Origin: Aestuariibacter salexigens DSM 15300
Lineage (GTDB): Bacteria > Pseudomonadota > Gammaproteobacteria > Enterobacterales > Alteromonadaceae
Assembly: GCF_000429145.1 (NCBI RefSeq)
Contig: NZ_AUBH01000004.1
Coordinates: forward strand, 248,001 to 312,000
Direction: 5' to 3'
Length of the DNA: 64,000 nucleotides
Shown: piece by piece, positions 36,649-45,053 of the stretch
How the letters are laid out: the number at the start of each line of letters is the position of its first letter
How positions within the stretch are numbered: the first letter of the stretch is position 1
Translations under genes and position numbers: made by a program
Notes under the pieces: model-generated
Seen by the model: the letters and a program-made list of their open reading frames with translations, nothing else
What the model was told of the DNA's origin: nothing
Database searches by the model: none

Positions 36649-37908
36649 TCAATTTACATCGTGATTACTCGAATACACTTCAAACTGGCTACTACCGGTT
36701 TTTTTCGCTTCATACATAGCCTTATCAGCGTGATTGAACATGGCTTGACAAGATTTGGCGTCAGTAGGAAAAATGCTTATGCCTATGCTCAGTCCAATAA
36801 CTAAAGACTTGCCTGCCACCTGATGTGGTAAACGAAAGGCACTTAAGATTTTCTTAGCCACTCTTTCACAGTCGCTTACGTTGACAATTTCTGTAAGTAA
36901 TACGGCAAATTCATCCCCGCCATATCGACTCACAGTGTCACTAGCTCGAATACAAGAGGCAAGGCGTTTCGAGACAGACTTGAGCAGTTGATCTCCTGCT
37001 TCGTGTCCCATTGAATCGTTAACTGATTTGAAGTTATCCAGGTCGACAAACATCAGACCAACTTGGTGATTGTGTCGGACTGCCAAACTGACAGCCAAAT
37101 TTAATCGCCCTGTTAAAAATGCGCGATTAGGCAGGTCTGTTAACCAATCATAGTTAGCCTGATGGTGTAATTCCACGTAATGCCGGTCAACTTTGCGCAT
37201 TACCATCACTGCCCCATCCCTGTCGTCCATACAATCTTTGTATGAACTGATAGTGCTTATAACGTGGGTCCTAAGACCATCATGATTAACTAGTGTCGAG
37301 TCCAAACAACGTGAGTGTGATAATTCTCTGGTAAAAAACGCTTCTAATGTTTCTCTGCTGCTGTTACCCGTCCCATCAGTGTCAAACTCAACTATGGCTG
37401 TGAGGGGTGTATGTAATGCCTCGCTTTTACTTAGTCCCATAAACCGCTCCGCCGCGCGGTTTATGTAAGTCATTTTACCATGCTGGTCACAACTTATTAC
37501 TGCTTCCTGCATGGTTGCCAAGATCTTTCGTTCTTGGCTTTGCAAACCATCACGCAATAACTTGGATGGTCTTTCGAGTCCACATTGAATAAATTGCGCC
37601 CACATGTCTAATGTCCTCGTTAAGCACTCACGACATAACAAGAAGTTGGCGGGCAGAAACTGTAACAGAGTTTGTGGAATCATCGACATGAGAGTTGATG
37701 AAATCGGCTCAACGGCACCGTCAGTGTCAGTGTCAGACACAATTATCAGTAACTCGACGTTTTGAGCACAAATAATCGGCATGACATTTGCTACCTCTTG
37801 CGTGAATGAGAGGCGCGCACCCGGTATACGTAGGGCCAGCTCTCTACTCAGCATATCCGCTGAATCCTGATCTTTAATCACGCATAATATGTCAATGTCT
37901 TCTTTCAC
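36649..37908 (-). CDS. PAS-GGDEF diguanylate cyclase
   Basis: This 419-residue cytoplasmic protein has an N-terminal receiver-like but degenerate region (about 1-120), one PAS domain (about 130-235) and a GGDEF domain (about 250-410). The active motif GGDEF is intact near 341, preceded by the inhibitory RxxD site (RASD, five residues before). The enzyme should therefore make cyclic di-GMP and be feedback-inhibited. No membrane helix is seen. It converges with the tRNA-Leu region and has no operon partner. Confidence 0.92.
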   Translation of the reverse strand: MKEDIDILCVIKDQDSADMLSRELALRIPGARLSFTQEVANVMPIICAQNVELLIIVSDTDTDGAVEPISSTLMSMIPQTLLQFLPANFLLCRECLTRTLDMWAQFIQCGLERPSKLLRDGLQSQERKILATMQEAVISCDQHGKMTYINRAAERFMGLSKSEALHTPLTAIVEFDTDGTGNSSRETLEAFFTRELSHSRCLDSTLVNHDGLRTHVISTISSYKDCMDDRDGAVMVMRKVDRHYVELHHQANYDWLTDLPNRAFLTGRLNLAVSLAVRHNHQVGLMFVDLDNFKSVNDSMGHEAGDQLLKSVSKRLASCIRASDTVSRYGGDEFAVLLTEIVNVSDCERVAKKILSAFRLPHQVAGKSLVIGLSIGISIFPTDAKSCQAMFNHADKAMYEAKKTGSSQFEVYSSNHDVN

Positions 37909-38308
37909 CTAGCGGAATATCCTGTTTAAAAAATCGCGTTCGGGAGCTGTCTACCGATAGGTTAACCTGTCCCTTAAACTAGAAATATAACCACCGAACA
38001 CTTGCTGAGTTGCGAAAAAACATCTTAAACTCCGGCGTAAAATACTCGAACAAGTGCCATTCCAAATACTAAGTTTCGGCTTGTTAACAATAGTTGTCTG
38101 TTCGCTAGCGAACATTGAGCCTCGCTAAGGTAATCCATTTTGTTCATTCATTGTAACGACTGCCCCCTTCACAAATCTGTCTACTGATATCTAATGTTGG
38201 TTGAAGGGCGTTAATTTTCTCACTGTGTTCGCTATCGCACAGATAGTTATCTAACGGTCGTTTATGTTCACCCTACCGCCAATAACTTGCCTTAAAAAGA
38301 AGCTTCTT
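37909..38308. other. Gene-poor region with a 14-bp palindrome
   Basis: There are no convincing genes in these 400 bases, which are AT-rich and poor in open frames. A perfect palindrome GTTCGCTAGCGAAC lies at 38100-38113 and could be an operator. Another, AAGAAGCTTCTT, lies near 38297-38308 just before a small open frame. No promoter pair is convincing. Confidence 0.4.
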
Positions 38309-38479
38309 ATGAACCAGGAAAAAAACGGCGTTAGCAATACCCGAAACATTTTATTCGAGCCAAAAAGTCAAGATAGCGCTAAAAGCGAGTTCTCAAATCC
38401 TTATTGGCCAAAAGCATTAGTGCAACAAGAAAGAACTTACACAGAACAAAATATGCGAAAACCAATAAAAGAGGGGTAA
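38309..38479 (+). CDS. Possible small protein of 56 residues, unknown
   Basis: An open frame from ATG 38309 encodes a hydrophilic peptide beginning MNQEKNGVSNTRNILFEPK and ending MRKPIKEG. AAGAAG upstream could serve as a weak ribosome binding site. It has no recognisable domain. Minus-strand frames cover the same bases, so this may not be a gene. It is listed because no other gene fits between 37.9 and 38.65 kb. Confidence 0.25.
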   Translation: MNQEKNGVSNTRNILFEPKSQDSAKSEFSNPYWPKALVQQERTYTEQNMRKPIKEG

Positions 38480-38664
38480 CCGGTGAATGAATTAACCACC
38501 CCACAATTTTTCTTGTTAATGGAACAACATCGTTAAAGCGCAATGGTTTCACTATCTCATCGGCAAAGTACATTTTTGAGCATCGGCTTGACGAAGAATA
38601 AAGTAATGGCGAAAAGTCAGTGTTGTAATGGCATTTCAACTCAGAGATAAAAGTGAAGTATTTA

Positions 38665-39375
38665 ATGAACTCGTCGCATTTTCAGCCGACTGACAACAAA
38701 TTGCTGATGGCTATGCCTGATGAGAGTAAACATAGAGTTTATCCTCATCTAAAATTAATCGAACTCACATTGGGCCGTGTTTTACACGAGGAAGGACAAC
38801 CCGAGTCTATCGTATATTTCCCAGTTGATAGCATTGTATCTCTGGTATCTGTTATGGCAGACGGCTCTTCAGCGGAAATATCTGTGGTAGGACGAGATGG
38901 TTTGGTTGGAATAGCCGTTTTTATGGGGGGGGAAAGTACGCTCAACCGCGCAGTAGTGCAAAGCGCAGGGTTCGCGTACCAATTACCAGCAGAATTGTTA
39001 TTGTTTGAATTTAATAATAATCAGGCAATTCGTATGGTACTGCTTCGCTATACACAGGCACTTATTTCCCAAATGGCCCAAACTGCAGTTTGCAATCGAC
39101 ATCACTCTATTGATCAGCAGCTCTGCCGATGGCTTCTCATGTCTTTGGACCGCCTGTCTAATAATCATTTGATTATGACTCAAGAACTTATTGCTAACAT
39201 GCTAGGGGTAAGGCGAGAAGGCGTTACTGAAGCAGCAGGAAAACTCCAGAAATTAGGCGTAATCAGATACCAGAGAGGGCACATTACGGTGCTCGACAGG
39301 GAGAAATTAGAAGCACTTTGCTGTGAGTGTTATGCCACCGTACGAGATGAAACTGACAGGCTTGACACGTACTAA
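38665..39375 (+). CDS. Crp/Fnr family transcriptional regulator
   Basis: This 236-residue regulator has a cyclic-nucleotide-binding-type beta barrel (about 25-125, with VGRDGLVGIAVFMGG) and a C-terminal winged helix-turn-helix (about 150-215, QELIANMLGVRREGVTEAAG). The residues that bind cAMP in Crp are not clearly conserved, and there is no N-terminal Fnr-type cysteine cluster, so the signal is unknown. The ATG at 38665 has GAAG six bases upstream; a GTG at 38653 is the alternative. It leads into the small protein and nhaA genes on the same strand. Confidence 0.88.
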   Translation: MNSSHFQPTDNKLLMAMPDESKHRVYPHLKLIELTLGRVLHEEGQPESIVYFPVDSIVSLVSVMADGSSAEISVVGRDGLVGIAVFMGGESTLNRAVVQSAGFAYQLPAELLLFEFNNNQAIRMVLLRYTQALISQMAQTAVCNRHHSIDQQLCRWLLMSLDRLSNNHLIMTQELIANMLGVRREGVTEAAGKLQKLGVIRYQRGHITVLDREKLEALCCECYATVRDETDRLDTY

Positions 39376-39425
39376 TCGAGATGTGTTCTCGACTAAAACA
39401 GGATCGTGATGTGGCGTCTATTTAG

Positions 39426-39674
39426 TTGCCTTCTGCCGCGATTCCCGCCGAGCATTATTTTGTGGACGCATTACGGAGATCCGCTTTGAACGATAAAGAC
39501 GCTCAAATTATGCGACATCTGGGGATAACAGAATCTTTCGTTGCTGTTTATCACTACAAGGGCTACTGCTATAGCAAACTGGTGGATGCAATTAACTACG
39601 CGGCAGAAGATGTTTTGAAGGCATCGAGCATGAGCGAGGAGAATGCTTCAAGTGAGGATGAAAACGTTAGTTAA
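39426..39674 (+). CDS. Small conserved-looking protein upstream of nhaA, unknown
   Basis: This 82-residue protein starts at TTG 39426 and its codon use looks coding. The core HLGITESFVAVYHYKGYCYS is well ordered, while the last 15 residues are Ser- and Glu-rich. There is no signal peptide or membrane helix. Its end overlaps the start region of nhaA, suggesting translational coupling and a role tied to sodium-proton exchange or to the Crp/Fnr regulator upstream. I do not recognise the family. Confidence 0.6.
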   Translation: MPSAAIPAEHYFVDALRRSALNDKDAQIMRHLGITESFVAVYHYKGYCYSKLVDAINYAAEDVLKASSMSEENASSEDENVS

Positions 39675-41019
39675 TTCACTGCTTTCTGATAGCCGAGGGC
39701 GAGCAGAACAGCTACCTCAGTCCCCTATTGACTGGATAACACATCCATTATCTCGTTTCATAAAAATTGAAGCAGCAGCAGGGCTTATCTTGCTTCTTTT
39801 TACACTTTTGGCACTTTATTTTGCTAACTCCGAATTTAGCCAAAGTTTTGCTGATATATGGAAAACAACAATCGGTATCAATATTGGCTCAGTAGTGTTT
39901 GAACGTTCTTTGCACAGCTGGATAAACGATGCCGTAATGACGCTTTTTTTCTTTTTAATAGCGCTTGAACTGAAGCGTGAAATGGTGTTGGGAGAGTTAC
40001 GTAAGCCGAAACTTGCAATGCTATCTATTTCGGCAGCAATAGGCGGTATGGCTGCACCTGCAAGCATTTACCTTTGTTTGCAACTCGGAGATGCTGGTCA
40101 GCACGGCTGGGGAACCGTTATGGCGACGGATACCGCGTTTGTTATTGGTTGTCTGGCACTGTTAGGAAAACGAATACCCAAGAGCATGCGAGTTTTCATG
40201 TTGTCGCTGGCTATTGTCGACGATCTGGGTGCAATTATAGTTGTTGCGCTAGGGTATGGTAATTCGATCGACTTGTTCTTTATGGGGGCAGCCTTGGTCA
40301 GCATTGCAGTTTTGCAGTGTATGTCTTTTTTAGGGATCCGCAGTGTCCTCCTGTTCTGCATTACCGGCACTATTCTGTGGCTATTTCTGGATGCTGCTGG
40401 CATCCACCCTACCGTCACGGGTATTGTACTTGGCTTAATGACACCGACAGTTAGATGGGTAAGCGACAACCGTCTTCACGATATCATCAATTCTCTAAGG
40501 GCCCCATCAGACCACGTTAGCAAACATAGCAGCCGTGTGCATAACAAGCTTTTACAAACTGCTGAAGCAGCAGCGCGTGAAGCGATGTCGCCGGTGGAGC
40601 GGCTTGAAATCACGCTACATCCTTGGGTCGGCTTTGTCGTCATGCCTTTATTCGCGTTTGCCAATGCTGGCATCCCATTGAATCCAAGCGATATTCCCAG
40701 TGCGATAGCTTTGGCAGTTTTTCTTGGTTTCGCTATTGGAAAACCGGTAGGCATATGTTTACTTAGTTGGCTTGCAGTGCGGCTTAAGCTTGCAGAGCGT
40801 CCACCTGATTTGTCATGGGGGTTAATCTTGGCAGGGGGTATTTTGGCCGGTATTGGTTTTACCATGGCAATATTTATCGCCAACCTTGCTTATTCACCTG
40901 ACCAGATTAATGCGGCCAAATCGGGGATACTTTCTGCATCTGTGTTTTCCTCTATAGTAGGGATCGCCGTGCTTTTTATCGTCACCCGAAAAACCAGATG
41001 TGAACTTGAGCAGATATGA
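39643..41019 (+). CDS. nhaA: Na+/H+ antiporter NhaA
   Basis: NhaA exports sodium in exchange for two protons, protecting against salt and alkaline stress. The 458-residue protein has about twelve hydrophobic helices. The essential aspartate pair is D193/D194 (SLAIVDDLGA), and an Asp at 163 (ATDTAF) corresponds to E. coli D133. The E. coli pH-sensor region is represented by ALELKREMVLGELR near 107-120. ATG codons at 39643 and 39658 are both possible. The product is longer than E. coli NhaA (388), partly through an N-terminal extension. Confidence 0.93.
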   Translation: MLQVRMKTLVNSLLSDSRGRAEQLPQSPIDWITHPLSRFIKIEAAAGLILLLFTLLALYFANSEFSQSFADIWKTTIGINIGSVVFERSLHSWINDAVMTLFFFLIALELKREMVLGELRKPKLAMLSISAAIGGMAAPASIYLCLQLGDAGQHGWGTVMATDTAFVIGCLALLGKRIPKSMRVFMLSLAIVDDLGAIIVVALGYGNSIDLFFMGAALVSIAVLQCMSFLGIRSVLLFCITGTILWLFLDAAGIHPTVTGIVLGLMTPTVRWVSDNRLHDIINSLRAPSDHVSKHSSRVHNKLLQTAEAAAREAMSPVERLEITLHPWVGFVVMPLFAFANAGIPLNPSDIPSAIALAVFLGFAIGKPVGICLLSWLAVRLKLAERPPDLSWGLILAGGILAGIGFTMAIFIANLAYSPDQINAAKSGILSASVFSSIVGIAVLFIVTRKTRCELEQI

Positions 41020-41870
41020 AACGGTTTAATGTCGTGCACCAAACAAATTATGCGTACCCTTACCCTGTCCAAATGCAAGCACATACACTCCGACTGAGGC
41101 CTCGTGAGGGCCATGACCAGCATATCGAGTCATCTCAACTCACTATAAGTCCCGAGGCAAATCTGAGATGGATCAGAGATGTGGAGAGTAATTCAATCGC
41201 TGTAGCCACTTTTACAGAACCAACAGACCATTTGTGGATTGAGACGGTAACGATTGTGCAAAAGTACGATGAATCTCCATACGACTTCCTCATCGCGGAC
41301 GATGCCGTATCTTACCCTTTTTCATATCCTTTGGACGACAAGGTTGCTCTCACACCATATTTCTGGAATGCGCTTAACAGTGACCCAAAACATTTAGACA
41401 AATGGGTAAAAGTGATATGGATTAAAGAGCAACCTATTCAAACTTTCGAGTTGCTGCTTTTACTGAACCGACAGATTTACGAGTCGATTCGTTATGTAAA
41501 AAGAGATGAGGAAGGTGTTCAGAGCTCATCTTCTACACTAAAAAGCAATCAGGGCTCTTGCCGGGATCTGGCAAATTTATTTATTGATACTGCTCGTTAT
41601 CTAGGGTTCGCAGCAAGGTTTGTGAGCGGCTATGTTTATATTGGACCAAACATAAGCGCTCCAGGCACAACTCATGCCTGGGCTGAAGTGTATATCCCAG
41701 GCGCTGGATGGAAAGGCTTTGATCCAACCCATGGAACATTAGTAGGGGTTAATCATATTGCGGTATCTGTTAGTCTGCTTCCTGAACATGTGCCACCAGT
41801 GTCTGGGGCTTTTTGGGGACTCCCTGATGCCAATTTGGAGGTAAGTGTGTGGGTTACTGAAATACATTAA
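41016..41870 (+). CDS. Transglutaminase-like cysteine protease family protein
   Basis: This 284-residue protein has a Bact_transglu_N-type beta domain at the front (MKRFNVVHQTNYAYPYPV) and a transglutaminase fold behind. The triad is complete: C182 (QGSCRDLA), H220 (TTHAWAEVY) and D236 (GFDPTHG). No signal peptide is seen, so it is probably cytosolic. Homologues are usually in clusters with peptide-ligase-like or alpha-E proteins; none is visible here. It overlaps the nhaA stop by 4 bases. Confidence 0.9.
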   Translation: MKRFNVVHQTNYAYPYPVQMQAHTLRLRPREGHDQHIESSQLTISPEANLRWIRDVESNSIAVATFTEPTDHLWIETVTIVQKYDESPYDFLIADDAVSYPFSYPLDDKVALTPYFWNALNSDPKHLDKWVKVIWIKEQPIQTFELLLLLNRQIYESIRYVKRDEEGVQSSSSTLKSNQGSCRDLANLFIDTARYLGFAARFVSGYVYIGPNISAPGTTHAWAEVYIPGAGWKGFDPTHGTLVGVNHIAVSVSLLPEHVPPVSGAFWGLPDANLEVSVWVTEIH

Positions 41871-42010
41871 TGGATGCCATTGTTGATATTCATTCAAACA
41901 CACTGCCGGATTAGCGAGTCCTTTCTGTCAGGTTGATTACGTAGCTTTTGATAAGAATTTAAGCTACTAAGCACTAGCTGCCCCAGCATCGTTTAATGTA
42001 TCTGGCAACA

Positions 42011-43120
42011 CTAGCCTTCTAGAGCGTTAATCATATCCTTTATCAAATCATCAATATGCTCGCAACCCACACTCAACCGAATAAGCCCCGGAGAAACATC
42101 ATCTGTGCCCCAACGGGCACGTCGCTCAGCCATCGTATGCAAACCACCAAAACTGGTTGCTTCGAATACTAATTGGCTCTTTTCTAAAAATAAGTCAGCG
42201 GCTTGTTGCGAGCCAAGATCGAAGCTCAACATAAACCCGTAATGGGCCATCTGCTTGGACGCTATTTCATACGAAGGGTCGTGCTTTAATCCTGGGTAGC
42301 GCACGCTTTTGACTTTGGGGTGAGTATCTAACAGCTCGGCGAGCACTTGCGCATTTTGCACCATGCGCACCATTCTGACATCCATGGTCGCTAACCCCCG
42401 GTGCACCAGCCAGGTTTCCATCGGACCGGGGATGCTGCCTGACAGCTTTCGCCACAGGCGAATTTTCTCTATCAACGCCGATTCGTTGGACGATACATGC
42501 CCAAATACCACATCGCTATGCCCATTGAGTGACTTGGTATCAGCGCACATGGAGATATCTGCCCCAAGGTCTAGTGGCTGCTGGCTGTGAATCGTCGCCG
42601 TTGTGTTATCAATGGCCAGTACTCCTCCGCAGGAGTGGATTTTCTGGGCAATCTCAGCAATGTCGATACAGTCAAGCAGCGGGTTGCTTGGCGTTTCTAA
42701 CAACACCAATTTCACGCCCGTGAAATCATGGTTTGCCACTTTTGTGGTCTTCACAAATTCGATTTTAATGCCGTTTGGGATGAGGAATGATTCAGCAAAC
42801 GCGCGGGTGGCATAGTAACCATCAGCTGGCAGAATGATTTTTTCGCCGCTTACCACTAACGCACTTAAAATTGCGGTTATCGCAGCCATGCCTGAAGGAA
42901 AGATAACCGTCTCTCCACCTTCCAGTTCAGACAGTCCAGCCTCTAGCGCCGTCCAGGTTGGATTGCCAAAACGCGCATATTGATATTCGGCGGAGTTTAC
43001 GTCTCCAGACAAATGATAAGTGCTGGCAAATACCGGAGATTCGGCGAATGACTCTCCTTGCGAAGGGACAGGCAATCCTGCATGAACGAATTTAGACCCA
43101 GTTTTCATAGAATCTTTCAT
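42011..43120 (-). CDS. PLP-dependent Cys/Met metabolism enzyme (cystathionine synthase/lyase-like)
   Basis: This 369-residue trans-sulfuration enzyme uses pyridoxal phosphate. The start at 43120 gives MKDSMKTGSKFVHAGLP, a normal N-terminus; the ATG at 43210 would add 30 atypical residues. PLP residues include YQYARFGNPTW near 48 and the Schiff-base lysine in ADTKSLNGHSD near 178. Family members act as cystathionine gamma-synthase, beta- or gamma-lyase, or methionine gamma-lyase, and sequence alone does not say which. It is divergent from an EamA transporter. Confidence 0.88.
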   Translation of the reverse strand: MKDSMKTGSKFVHAGLPVPSQGESFAESPVFASTYHLSGDVNSAEYQYARFGNPTWTALEAGLSELEGGETVIFPSGMAAITAILSALVVSGEKIILPADGYYATRAFAESFLIPNGIKIEFVKTTKVANHDFTGVKLVLLETPSNPLLDCIDIAEIAQKIHSCGGVLAIDNTTATIHSQQPLDLGADISMCADTKSLNGHSDVVFGHVSSNESALIEKIRLWRKLSGSIPGPMETWLVHRGLATMDVRMVRMVQNAQVLAELLDTHPKVKSVRYPGLKHDPSYEIASKQMAHYGFMLSFDLGSQQAADLFLEKSQLVFEATSFGGLHTMAERRARWGTDDVSPGLIRLSVGCEHIDDLIKDMINALEG

Positions 43121-43222
43121 GGATTTCTTTATTTTATTCAACCTACCCGCATCATAAATGATATTTTCATGCCATATAACAATTACACTTTTGAAAGTGG
43201 TACTGTGCACTAAACACTGGTC

Positions 43223-44116
43223 GTGAATGTTTCAATGCAATCCGTTTTTATTACCATCCTTTGTACTGTTGCTGCACTTATCGCATTTGCAGCAAATTCT
43301 GTGCTATGCCGTTTAGCTCTGGGTGAGGGTGCTATTGATCCAGCAAGCTTCACCGTCATCAGGCTTGTATCAGGGGCTATAATGCTGGGCGTGATTATGA
43401 TGGTCATGCGGATAACCACATCGAGGCGACGAATTGAGGAAAATAGAGCGAAGATACAAATTGGGCTAAAAGACTGGTATGCCCCTGCCATGCTGTTTAC
43501 CTATGCATTAGCGTTCTCCTATGCCTATGTCCATCTCAACACCGCAACGGGTGCATTGATTCTATTTGGCTCGGTACAGCTTTCTATGACCATGAACACT
43601 ATCTTAAAAGGGCAGCGGCCAAGCTTGCAAGAATGGGCAGGTATTGTCATCGCGTTCTCGGGCTTGGTCTATTTAATGCTGCCTTCCGTACAGCAGCCGA
43701 GTTTGGTGGGGTTCGTATTAATGGCTATCTCGGGAATAGCGTGGGGTATGTATTCAGTGGTGGGGAAAAAAGCCACCAATCCCACCGTCGATACAGCAAA
43801 AAACTTTATCCGTTCCATACCGTTCGCTATCGCCTTACTGATCCTGACATACTGGCAATTTAATCTGTCTTTTCAAGGTGTCTTGTTGGCTATTGCAAGT
43901 GGTGCAATCGCATCCGGAATGGGATACGCCATATGGTATATGGCGATTAAGGGGCTAAAAGTCACACAAGCTGCAGTTGCACAACTTTCCGTGCCGTTAA
44001 TTGCAGCAGTGGGGGGGATTATCTTTGTTGATGAAACCTTCAGTACAAGTTTAATGATCTCGATGCTGCTCATCCTGGGAGGCATCAGTTTAGTCGTATT
44101 TTCCAAAACCAAATAA
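43223..44116 (+). CDS. EamA/DMT family transporter
   Basis: This 297-residue protein has ten hydrophobic helices arranged as two EamA repeats (about 8-150 and 160-293). The second half carries the typical AVAQLSVPLIAAVGG segment. The start may be GTG 43223 or ATG 43235. These exporters move amino acids or other metabolites. Being divergent from a sulfur-amino-acid enzyme, it could export a related compound, which is an inference. Confidence 0.85.
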   Translation: MNVSMQSVFITILCTVAALIAFAANSVLCRLALGEGAIDPASFTVIRLVSGAIMLGVIMMVMRITTSRRRIEENRAKIQIGLKDWYAPAMLFTYALAFSYAYVHLNTATGALILFGSVQLSMTMNTILKGQRPSLQEWAGIVIAFSGLVYLMLPSVQQPSLVGFVLMAISGIAWGMYSVVGKKATNPTVDTAKNFIRSIPFAIALLILTYWQFNLSFQGVLLAIASGAIASGMGYAIWYMAIKGLKVTQAAVAQLSVPLIAAVGGIIFVDETFSTSLMISMLLILGGISLVVFSKTK

Positions 44117-44137
44117 CAGCGGCACAGCAGAAAACAT

Positions 44138-44986
44138 ATGAATGATTTCAGTTTATCCCCAAAAGATGCCACTTATCTCGTTACTACCATCAATGAGGGC
44201 GTAGTCACTATTTGTATGAATAGACCAAAGAAACTGAATGGCTGGACACTTGACATGATCATGGCCATCAAAGCGGCAATAGAGGCTGCGGCGAACAATG
44301 AAGCAGTGAAAGCGATTGTTTTGACCGGTGAAGGCGACTACTACTCCGCTGGGGTAAATTTATCCAGCACGATAAAGCTAATGCACCCCAGAAAGCTAAG
44401 AGACATGATACGAGACATGAATCAGCAACTGTTTGAAATCTTTCTATTATGTCCAAAGCCTATTCTGGTCGCGTTTAATGGGCCAGGCATTGGCGCAAGC
44501 GTCACAACAGCAACCTTGTGTAACGGTATTATTGCCGCCGACACAGCGACGTTTTCGCTGCCATTCTCGGCCTTAGGCGTCACACCGGAGGGATGTTCCA
44601 GTGTGCATCTTGCGCGTTTGATGGGCGAGCAGAATGCCCGACGAATGCTAGGTGAGGAAGGTTGGAAGCCATCTGCAAAGGAAGCCTATGAATCGGGTTT
44701 AGTGCAATGGCTGGTTACCAGGAATAATCTGCGCGACGAAGCGCACAACATTGCCAAATCCTGGGTCGAGAAAAATGAACCTCGTCAGTTTATGGCCGGC
44801 AGCCAGCGAGAAGAACTCCTTGAAGTGAATAAACGAGAATCTATCGATCTGGCTAATGCCTTCCTAGCCACAAAATTTCTGCATGGACAGGCAAAATTCT
44901 TATGGAAAAAGGGCAAGTACGGACCCGCGCTCATGTTTTATACTCTGCTTGTGCTGAGACCCGTTTGGGCCCTCACATTAAGGTAA
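44138..44986 (+). CDS. Enoyl-CoA hydratase/isomerase family protein
   Basis: This 282-residue crotonase-fold protein has the oxyanion-hole segments VLTGEGDYYSAGVNLSS (near 62-77) and FNGPGIGASVT (near 113-123). A catalytic Glu is expected near LGVTPEGCSS. The C-terminus is unusual, with the basic and hydrophobic segment KYGPALMFYTLLVLRPVWALTLR, which could contact a membrane. It follows the EamA gene by 21 bases. The substrate is unknown. Confidence 0.85.
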   Translation: MNDFSLSPKDATYLVTTINEGVVTICMNRPKKLNGWTLDMIMAIKAAIEAAANNEAVKAIVLTGEGDYYSAGVNLSSTIKLMHPRKLRDMIRDMNQQLFEIFLLCPKPILVAFNGPGIGASVTTATLCNGIIAADTATFSLPFSALGVTPEGCSSVHLARLMGEQNARRMLGEEGWKPSAKEAYESGLVQWLVTRNNLRDEAHNIAKSWVEKNEPRQFMAGSQREELLEVNKRESIDLANAFLATKFLHGQAKFLWKKGKYGPALMFYTLLVLRPVWALTLR

Positions 44987-45004
44987 AATCGCCCCAAAAC
45001 TTTT

Positions 45005-45029
45005 GCCATATCCATATGATATGGCATTT
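45005..45029. terminator. Bidirectional hairpin between convergent genes
   Basis: GCCATATC (45005-45012) pairs with GATATGGC (45018-45025) around CATAT, flanked by CTTTT and ATTTT. It lies 19 bases after the enoyl-CoA hydratase stop and 29 bases before the chemoreceptor stop. It could terminate in both directions. Confidence 0.7.
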
Positions 45030-45053
45030 TCCCGCAAGTTGAGTGCCCGCTGA

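Noticed and set aside
36383-36719. Short open frames across the stem-loop region
   Set aside because: They run through hairpins and a tRNA-like repeat, have unusual composition and no ribosome binding sites.
38223-38242. CRP-like half sites CTGTG and CACAG upstream of the Crp/Fnr gene
   Set aside because: The spacing is two bases too long for the TGTGA-N6-TCACA consensus.
38379-38639. Minus-strand hydrophobic frame in the gene-poor region
   Set aside because: It overlaps the other small candidate, has no ribosome binding site, and its hydrophobic stretch comes from AT-rich codons; neither frame is well supported.
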